Source: CALARM01 sp964431735 (GTDB taxonomy: Bacteria; Vulcanimicrobiota; SpSt-956; JAKJGF01). Taken from it: a DNA stretch of 48,438 nucleotides. Below the pieces are notes generated by a model. The model was not told the origin of the DNA, searched no databases, and was given only the letters and a program-made list of their open reading frames with translations. Shown piece by piece: positions 1-5,140 of the stretch (its first letter is position 1; each line of letters begins with the position of its first letter). The position numbers were made by a program, and so were the translations under genes. The stretch is taken from NCBI GenBank assembly GCA_964431735.1, contig CAYSLJ010000035.1, forward strand, positions 1 to 48,438. Reading direction: 5' to 3'.

Positions 1-545
1 CCATGTCTTCTGAAAAACACTACATAGGGATCATATTTTCTTTCCGTAATATCATTTCTTTCCATGGAATAATATTCCATTAAAAGGGTCTGTCTTTTTT
101 CCATGCCTTCTTCCAGGCGTTCAAAAATTTCCTGTTCAAAAGGATAATAGCTTCTTACATCCATTTCCACTTTATTTTCTATGATATCCGGGTAATCAGG
201 TCTGGAACGTAATATGGATGTGAAAAATTTTTCTCTGATGGAATTTACTTCTTTTATATAGGGATAACTTTCCTGTTTTTCAGGCACTTCCAGAAGTGTC
301 AGCATGGCAAGCAATTCCCTTGAGGTAAATTCAAAAGAAGGAAAAAACTTGAAATTATTTGAAATCCTTATGCCGTTGTCCAGATATACAGGTATGCCTG
401 ACAGGCTCAGTTCTTCAATATCTCGGTAAATGGTTCTTCTTGACACTCCGAAGTCTTTTGAAAGCTCTGTGACATTTAATTTACCTTTTTCAGAGAGAGA
501 AGAAAGTCTCTTGAGAAGGTGTATAATTCTTTCCGGTGTATCCAT
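1..545 (-). CDS. HTH-WYL transcriptional regulator, C-terminus cut by window edge
   Basis: Reading the minus strand from ATG at 545 gives an open frame that runs off the window at base 1 (about 181 codons). Seen: an N-terminal winged helix-turn-helix (residues about 5-60) whose recognition helix reads VSRRTIYRDIEEL, typical of DeoR/HTH_11 regulators. Near the edge, TERKYDPYVVFFRRHG matches the opening strands of a WYL domain. AAGGAA lies upstream at RBS distance, which supports this start. Known: WYL regulators sense ligands or nucleic acid, and many control DNA-repair or defence genes. Inferred: local transcription factor. It is divergent from nothing, since the next gene runs the same way beyond a 295-base repeat-rich gap. 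Target unknown. Confidence 0.85.
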   Translation of the reverse strand, partial: MDTPERIIHLLKRLSSLSEKGKLNVTELSKDFGVSRRTIYRDIEELSLSGIPVYLDNGIRISNNFKFFPSFEFTSRELLAMLTLLEVPEKQESYPYIKEVNSIREKFFTSILRSRPDYPDIIENKVEMDVRSYYPFEQEIFERLEEGMEKRQTLLMEYYSMERNDITERKYDPYVVFFRRH

Positions 546-611
546 AAAATTCCTTTCTTAATTCCAAGGGCCATGCCCCATCAGATCAGGAGCTCTTCCT
601 CCCGTTACGCG

Positions 612-821
612 CAATGGCATTAAGTTAACGTTATAACCGTCTAAATTGGCTGCCTGGCGCTCCTCCGAAAAAATCTAAACTGTAACATTTATATCTGTTA
701 GAGCTTACATCATGCTACTTTACACTGTATATCAATTAAATACACTTGTGCCGCCGTGATATTTTTTCTCCAGAGCACCAGGCAGCCAATTTGCTATATG
801 TTTCTTAACTTAACGCCATTG
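612..821. mobile_element. MITE-like inverted-repeat element inside a heptamer tract
   Basis: The ends are imperfect inverted repeats. Bases 612-628 pair with 805-821, and 644-662 pair with 773-791 with one mismatch. No ORF of note lies inside. The same 11 bases, CCCGTTACGCG, abut both sides (601-611 and 822-832). That is either a target-site duplication or insertion into a pre-existing heptamer repeat. Inference: a small non-autonomous transposable element. It fills most of the gene-free gap 546-839. Confidence 0.6.
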
Positions 822-851
822 CCCGTTACGCGTTACGCGTCACGCGTGACG
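822..851. repeat. Heptamer tract CGTRAYG type, overlaps methyltransferase 3' end
   Basis: A tandem degenerate heptamer (CGTTACG/CGTCACG on this strand). The last three residues (RHA) and the stop codon of the minus-strand methyltransferase gene are encoded inside it. Confidence 0.8.
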
Positions 852-1985
852 TTTCAGAATATTTGTAATTATAAGGTGATTAACATCTCTGTCGTTTCTT
901 CCTCTTACATTATAAGTATATTGCTTGTCGAAATTTAATATTTTTATGCCTTTTCTGTCGCTGTAAAGTTCGGAAATAAAAGGAGTATCTTTTATTATGA
1001 GAATAAATTTTGCTGAAGCAGTGTATAAAAAATCTGCCAGTCTCTCCTGATCGGACCGGCTGAAACATCTGCTTTCATAATCGGAGAAATCACTGTCATA
1101 GGGCGGATCAAGAAAGATAAAATCTTCTTTTCCCGGCTTTACGAGAGTGAAAAATTCCTGAAAATCAAGATTGTAAATTTCCGTATTGCGGAATAATTCA
1201 ATCACATCATCGCTGAAGAGATTATCTGCCTTTTTCTTAAAATTCTTTTTATTATAGGCAATGCCTCCGTAAGGAATGTTAAATTCACCCTTCGAATTAT
1301 ACCGGAACATGGATCCGTAACAGTATTCTCTTATAAAATAAAAATTTGCCGTCTTTTCTTCTCTGGAAAGTTTCGCTGAATGATTTCTGTTCAGAATAAT
1401 GTCATTATAGATATTTCTGAAATGCATGTAAAAACCGCTTCTGAAACCTGTTTCTATATTATCTCTCAGATCTTTTTCAGATAAATATGAGTGACTTTTG
1501 ATTTCCAGTTCTTTCATTCTTTCCAGTTTATCAAGTAAATTCTCTCTTATCTCTTTCAGTAATTCGCCGTTACTCAGAGTAAATTTTTCATCGAATAAGC
1601 TATTAAAAAGATCTGTGCCGGCATCTAAGATATCATTAACAGCAGCAGTTAAAATATTTTTTTCAAAGGTGTCAGTTCTGTATTCCATATAAATTTTTTG
1701 AATTTTATCATATAAGAAATTTATATAGCCTGAGAGAGTTCTCCAGTGGTGTTCATATTGAAAGATAGCTTTCTTAAAATCCTTATTGCCGGATTTAATA
1801 AAGGTATAGAAATATATTAAATCTTTAGAAATATCATTTATCAGGGAAAATTCAGGCCGTAAATGAAAAAAAATAGCTCCTCCGCCAAAAAACGGTTCTA
1901 TATATCTGGTAAAGGCAGGTACGAGAGTATCTATATATTTATACTCTCTTCTTTTTCCTCCAGGCCATTTAATAAGAGGGTTCAA
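840..1985 (-). CDS. D12-class adenine-specific DNA methyltransferase
   Basis: Seen: PGGK near the N-terminus, motif I IEPFFGGGA (residues about 29-37) and motif IV DPPYDS (near residue 290), the order of Dam/D12 N6-adenine methyltransferases. At 381 aa it is about 100 residues longer than Dam; the extra is a helical insert between the motifs (roughly 90-200), where target recognition usually sits. The start is a TTG at 1985 with AAGGA about 9 bases upstream, and that RBS overlaps the stop of the upstream Uma2 gene, so the two are translationally coupled. The C-terminal RHA and TGA stop lie in the heptamer repeat. Inferred: methylates adenine in an unknown short motif. It may be an orphan enzyme or the modification half of a system with the neighbouring nuclease-fold protein. 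Confidence 0.93.
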   Translation of the reverse strand: MNPLIKWPGGKRREYKYIDTLVPAFTRYIEPFFGGGAIFFHLRPEFSLINDISKDLIYFYTFIKSGNKDFKKAIFQYEHHWRTLSGYINFLYDKIQKIYMEYRTDTFEKNILTAAVNDILDAGTDLFNSLFDEKFTLSNGELLKEIRENLLDKLERMKELEIKSHSYLSEKDLRDNIETGFRSGFYMHFRNIYNDIILNRNHSAKLSREEKTANFYFIREYCYGSMFRYNSKGEFNIPYGGIAYNKKNFKKKADNLFSDDVIELFRNTEIYNLDFQEFFTLVKPGKEDFIFLDPPYDSDFSDYESRCFSRSDQERLADFLYTASAKFILIIKDTPFISELYSDRKGIKILNFDKQYTYNVRGRNDRDVNHLIITNILKRHA

Positions 1986-1997
1986 TTACATACATCC

Positions 1998-2540
1998 TTA
2001 TAATTCAAAAATATCACTGACTCTGCAGGTAAACCCGGGAAGTATTTCTCCTAAATCAAGAATATCATTATATTCAAACATTTTATAACGTTCCGGGTTT
2101 TCATATAAAATAACATTCTTTTCATAAGGATCTACGACTATTAACCCCATAACACCGGCAGAAAACCACTCATTTACCTTTTTAAGCACTCTTCCGTAAC
2201 TATCCTGAGGAGAATTAACCTCTACTACCAGCTCGGGCATAACAGTGGAATATCCTTCTGCAATCCCTCCCTTTGCAATTCTTTCATTACTCTTATACGC
2301 CATATCAGGAGCTCTCACTGTATCAGGATTTGAACTCAATTTATATCCTGTCTCTGCTGCCGTGGTAACACCAAGTTTATTTTCATACACATATTTACCG
2401 ATTATATAGCCTATTTTTGAAGCTGTAACACCATGTTTTTCTCCGGGAGGAGACATTTCACATATCACCCCTTTTAAAAGTTCATGTCTGCCGGAAAGTT
2501 TCATAAGATCTTCTGCATTACTGAAGGTTAACACATCCAT
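1998..2540 (-). CDS. Uma2-family PD-(D/E)XK nuclease-like protein
   Basis: A 180-aa protein matching the Uma2/DUF820 restriction-endonuclease fold. Visible are the N-terminal HELLKGVICEMSPPGEKHG segment, APDMAY (the catalytic Asp region), PELVVEVNSP (the acidic strand), and an LKKVNEWFSAGV helix followed by VVDPYEKNV. ATG at 2540 is preferred to the GTG three codons upstream because AGAAGG sits 8 bases before it. It is separated from the methyltransferase by 12 bases and coupled to it. Known: Uma2 proteins are widespread and mostly uncharacterised, with predicted nuclease activity. Inferred: forms a two-gene unit with the methyltransferase. It lies between two repeat elements, which would suit a mobile cassette. 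Confidence 0.88.
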   Translation of the reverse strand: MDVLTFSNAEDLMKLSGRHELLKGVICEMSPPGEKHGVTASKIGYIIGKYVYENKLGVTTAAETGYKLSSNPDTVRAPDMAYKSNERIAKGGIAEGYSTVMPELVVEVNSPQDSYGRVLKKVNEWFSAGVMGLIVVDPYEKNVILYENPERYKMFEYNDILDLGEILPGFTCRVSDIFEL

Positions 2541-2609
2541 ATATAACACCTTCTTTTTGATAATTCTTCTGAATTTATTATATCACAACTATAAGGTAAT
2601 TTCATTCCT

Positions 2610-2843
2610 TATTACCGCAACAGGTAAATGGGTACCCAAAAAAATATGACACTCACTCCTGTCCCTGGCCGGGCTCTGGAGGAAAAGATATGCCGTATTA
2701 AAAGAGAGTTATAAATTATATAGATGCAAAATATTAAACGTCTAAAAAACCAGTTTGTCACGCAATAGGATCATATCTTTTCCGGAAGAGTCCGGCCAGG
2801 GACAGGTTTTAATATGGGTACTAACTTATTTGGAGCGGTATTT
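2610..2843. mobile_element. 230-bp palindromic MITE-like element, copy 1
   Basis: The outer inverted repeats (2612-2637, TACCGC...GTACCC, against 2816-2839) enclose a second inverted repeat. Its arms are 2658-2692 and 2772-2806, CCTGTCCCTGGCCGG... against ...CCGGCCAGGGACAGG. No coding capacity. A second full copy lies at 16121-16350 and a right half at 48208-48311. The rest of the gap 2541-2935 holds a heptamer tract and nothing else I can identify. Confidence 0.75.
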
Positions 2844-2881
2844 AGGAATGGCAGTTAAATAAATGTCTCAAATATATTAAT

Positions 2882-2911
2882 CGTGACGCGTAACGCGTAA
2901 CTCGTGACGCG
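2882..2911. repeat. Heptamer tract (CGTGACG/CGTAACG)
   Basis: About four degenerate heptamers in tandem, ending in GCGAGG, 25 bases from the stop of the PIG-L gene. Confidence 0.8.
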
Positions 2912-2935
2912 AGGAAAGAGACAATTAATAAATTT

Positions 2936-4288
2936 TCATTCCTTAACAACTATTATCCTCCACGGTGATGTATCCAGAGGCACTCCGGCAAGATATGTTT
3001 CTGCAGCAATGAAAATTTTTTGAGGGTCTCCCATAGATGTAAGAGGTATTAAAAGAGTTATATTTTTAAAATCTTTCTTTACAGTCAGAGTATCTTTCGG
3101 GAGTTTCCTGTATCCGTCATATACTTCATAACCGAGAGGGGTAAATTTTATGCGTATCTTCGGCATAAGAGAGAAATCTATGTTATGCCTGTATCCGAAG
3201 AGATATACACTTAAATCCACTGCTTCTGCAAGAGGTCTTGACAGCCTGGCAGAGAAGAAAAGATTTTTTCCGTCTATCTTCACAGAAAGTTTCTCCATAT
3301 CAGTAAAGAAATCTTTTTCTTTATCAAGTAATTCTTCCGGCAGAGAAGGTTCTTTACATTCACCCAGATCCCTTTCCGCTTCATCTCTTATATCTATAAA
3401 AGGCATATCTCCGAAAAGTTCATCCGGTCTCATAAAAGAAAGAAGATAATCAGTATTTGCCTCGTACTGAGTCTTATGTTCCTTCAGGGCTTTTACCTTT
3501 AATGATACCACAGGAGAAGATAGAAGAAGCTGCTTCCACTCTGCCCTGTCCGCAAGAGAATCAGGGGGATAAAGAAACTCTTCAGGCCTGTATTTCCTGG
3601 GATCAGGCCATTTATTATAGTGTACAAGATAGGGATAAACAGGTGTATCCATACCAAGTTCCATGAGAGCCAACCGTGCAAAAAGATAAAAAGCCCTGTG
3701 ATCGGGGTGGTTGTCGGCGCCATGGGTAACAAAAATCTTTGTAGCTCTAAAATCTTCAATAATTTTTTTTATATCTTTAAGGATTTCTTCTCCTTTATAA
3801 GGAGCACCTGGTCTGAAGGAATTACTGTAAGGCACTTCTTTCGCACCTGTAAGAAAACTTTCATAAGGAGGAGCTTCATTCCAGTGTCTGCACCATATTT
3901 CCTGTGTTCCATAATCAGGATACCCGAGGAAGGTAAGATTACTTTCGGGAACGCCAAGAACAGCAGATGCTTTTACTGCTTCATCATGGCGGACTTCTCC
4001 CATTTTAAGAACACTTTCACGTTTTATTACAGGTCTTTCTCTGTAAATCATGAAAGACCACTCGTTAAAATCTCCGTTTGTGAGGAAAACTATATGAACA
4101 GGTATGTTTTTCTTCAGAGCATGCTGAATAAGACCTCCTGTACCGACTGTTTCATCATCGGGATGGGGAGCAAGGATGAGAATACGATCATGAGAATCAA
4201 GAGGCACTGAAGGAAATATTATATCAGAGCCAGTGGCTGGGAGAAAAAAAGACATAAAAAAAACAGCTAAAAATAATAGTTTCAGCAA
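2936..4288 (-). CDS. Secreted PIG-L (LmbE-like) N-acetylglucosaminyl deacetylase family protein
   Basis: Seen: a signal peptide (LKLLFLAVFFMSFFLPATGS), then ILAPHPDDE (near residue 40), the metal-binding HPDDE of PIG-L deacetylases, and the second metal site THGADNHPDH. The C-terminal 150 residues form a separate beta-rich region (LFFSARLSRP onward). I start at TTG 4288 because AAAGGAG lies 7 bases before it. Extending to 4360 would translate a heptamer repeat into an improbable leader (RHALRVTRHGSRNKG). Known: the family deacetylates GlcNAc-containing substrates using Zn. Inferred: acts outside the cytoplasm on a cell-surface sugar conjugate; substrate unknown. Confidence 0.9.
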   Translation of the reverse strand: MLKLLFLAVFFMSFFLPATGSDIIFPSVPLDSHDRILILAPHPDDETVGTGGLIQHALKKNIPVHIVFLTNGDFNEWSFMIYRERPVIKRESVLKMGEVRHDEAVKASAVLGVPESNLTFLGYPDYGTQEIWCRHWNEAPPYESFLTGAKEVPYSNSFRPGAPYKGEEILKDIKKIIEDFRATKIFVTHGADNHPDHRAFYLFARLALMELGMDTPVYPYLVHYNKWPDPRKYRPEEFLYPPDSLADRAEWKQLLLSSPVVSLKVKALKEHKTQYEANTDYLLSFMRPDELFGDMPFIDIRDEAERDLGECKEPSLPEELLDKEKDFFTDMEKLSVKIDGKNLFFSARLSRPLAEAVDLSVYLFGYRHNIDFSLMPKIRIKFTPLGYEVYDGYRKLPKDTLTVKKDFKNITLLIPLTSMGDPQKIFIAAETYLAGVPLDTSPWRIIVVKE

Positions 4289-4307
4289 AATTATCACTCC
4301 TTTATTT

Positions 4308-4344
4308 CGTGACCCGTGACGCGTAACACGTAACGCGTGACGGG
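4308..4344. repeat. Heptamer tract
   Basis: Five tandem degenerate heptamers (CGTGACC, CGTGACG, CGTAACA, CGTAACG, CGTGACG) just upstream of the PIG-L start. The gap 4289-4686 also holds a TGACC-N5-AGTCA dyad (4370-4384), half of the TACTGACC-type element (4456-4498) and the permuted tRNA locus. Confidence 0.8.
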
Positions 4345-4509
4345 AGGAAAAGATTCTCATCCTTCGTTGTGACCGACACAGTCATGGCTGTTACACTATA
4401 AATAACATATATTATATAACAGACAGGGAAAAATTGCATTTATTTTCATAAAATATTACCGACCTGAACATAAGCATGTAATAAAAGTTTTCCTCTCCTT
4501 AATTATTTA

Positions 4510-4538
4510 TTGACAATAAATAAATTTCATGTTATGAT
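4510..4538 (+). promoter_or_regulatory. Sigma70-like promoter for the permuted tRNA locus
   Basis: TTGACA (4510-4515), a 17-base spacer and TATGAT (4533-4538). The expected start point (about 4545) falls in the helix that flanks the permuted tRNA. This is the closest match to a consensus promoter that I found in the window. Confidence 0.75.
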
Positions 4539-4540
4539 AA

Positions 4541-4682
4541 AAAAAACTTGCTATAACATGAAAAACTTACATGCACTATGGATGCCGATGCTGCAGGTTC
4601 GAATCCTGCCTCCCCGACATCTCCGGGGAGTAGCTCAATGGTAGAGCGCGAAAAATAAGTTTTTCAGACTTGCAAGTTTTTT
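4541..4682 (+). ncRNA. Predicted precursor RNA with paired leader and trailer around a permuted tRNA
   Basis: Seen: 4541-4551 (AAAAAACTTGC) is perfectly complementary to 4672-4682 (GCAAGTTTTTT), and 4561-4569 (AAAAACTTA) to 4656-4664 (TAAGTTTTT). These two helices bring the two ends of the tRNA segment together. Three bases (CAT) on the leader side and five A residues on the trailer side join the inner helix to the tRNA. The trailer ends in a run of T, so the outer helix could also serve as an intrinsic terminator. The nearest gene, on the opposite strand, ends at 4687. Inference: one transcript of about 140 nt, made from the promoter at 4510-4538. Confidence 0.6.
4573..4650 (+). tRNA. Circularly permuted tRNA (3' half precedes 5' half)
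   Basis: Order on the plus strand: anticodon hairpin and 3' strand 4573-4587, variable loop 4588-4592, T stem GCAGG, T loop TTCGAAT, CCTGC, 3' acceptor strand CTCCCCG (4610-4616), A73 (4617), 6 more bases, 5' acceptor strand CGGGGAG (4624-4630), TA, D arm GCTC-AATGGTA-GAGC, G26, CG (4649-4650). Joining 4650 to 4573 gives an anticodon stem CGGCA/TGCCG with all five pairs and a 7-base loop CTATGGA (U33, G37). U8, A14, G18G19, A21, G46, T54T55C56, A58 and an A15-U48 Levitt pair are all present. By standard numbering the anticodon is AUG, which would read His CAU, but C1-G72 and A73 are unlike tRNA-His. CCA is not encoded. Function as a tRNA is unproven; it might be a tRNA mimic. Confidence 0.7.
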
Positions 4683-4686
4683 CATT

Positions 4687-5121
4687 TTAATAGAAAAACA
4701 TAAAAAAAGCTGCTATAACTTTTTTTGAAACAGGCGTATCGAAATAAAGAAGGGTTCTGTTAGAACCGTCAAGGACATAATTACTTCTTATATAAGCCTT
4801 CACGGAATAAGAAGAATCGAGAAGCGTTCCGTCATTATTTATATAGCCGGCACAGGAATATGAGGAATTCAAAATTCTTCCGTCAGACTGAATATATCCC
4901 AGGGAGGAATAAGAAGAATTAAGTATGGAACCATCGGAATTTATATAACCTATGATAGAATTGGAGCCATTCAAAACTGTTCCGTCCGGTTCTATATAAG
5001 CTATAACCCTGTAAGAACTGTCCTGAATATAAATCCTTTTACCGGTAACAGAATTTTTTGCAGGTACAGCTGACGTTAAACAAATAAGAAATAATAAGAA
5101 AAAAATTTTAAATTTATTCAT
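4687..5121 (-). CDS. Exported five-fold beta-flower-like repeat protein
   Basis: A 144-aa protein with a signal peptide (MNKFKIFFLLFLICLTSAVPA), then five tandem units of about 17 residues following the pattern x-GYI-x2-DG-x-ILNSSYS. This resembles the small beta-flower/beta-propeller-like families found in exported bacterial proteins. The last 15 residues are hydrophobic/aromatic and end FFMFFY. ATG at 5121 is chosen over the longer frame to 5160 because GAGGAGG precedes it and because the longer frame would overlap the next gene. It follows the Tim44-like gene by 19 bases on the same strand, so it is probably co-transcribed. No function can be named. Confidence 0.75.
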   Translation of the reverse strand: MNKFKIFFLLFLICLTSAVPAKNSVTGKRIYIQDSSYRVIAYIEPDGTVLNGSNSIIGYINSDGSILNSSYSSLGYIQSDGRILNSSYSCAGYINNDGTLLDSSYSVKAYIRSNYVLDGSNRTLLYFDTPVSKKVIAAFFMFFY

Positions 5122-5140
5122 ATAAGCCTCCTCATCATAT

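Noticed and set aside
756..938. Small plus-strand ORF spanning the MITE end and heptamer tract
   Set aside because: No RBS, composed of repeat sequence, and overlaps the methyltransferase 3' end.
4610..4630. CTCCCCG-loop-CGGGGAG as an intrinsic terminator
   Set aside because: No U run follows; the stem is the tRNA acceptor closed by a short loop.
4573..4650. Two truncated tRNA genes in tandem
   Set aside because: The two acceptor strands are exact complements and the Levitt pair and anticodon stem match across the halves, so they belong to one molecule.
4573..4682. Permuted two-piece tmRNA instead of a permuted tRNA
   Set aside because: The D arm is a full 4-bp stem with canonical loop and the joined molecule has a normal anticodon arm; no tag-peptide reading frame or pseudoknots are seen, and 7 bases between the halves is too short for a usual two-piece tmRNA.
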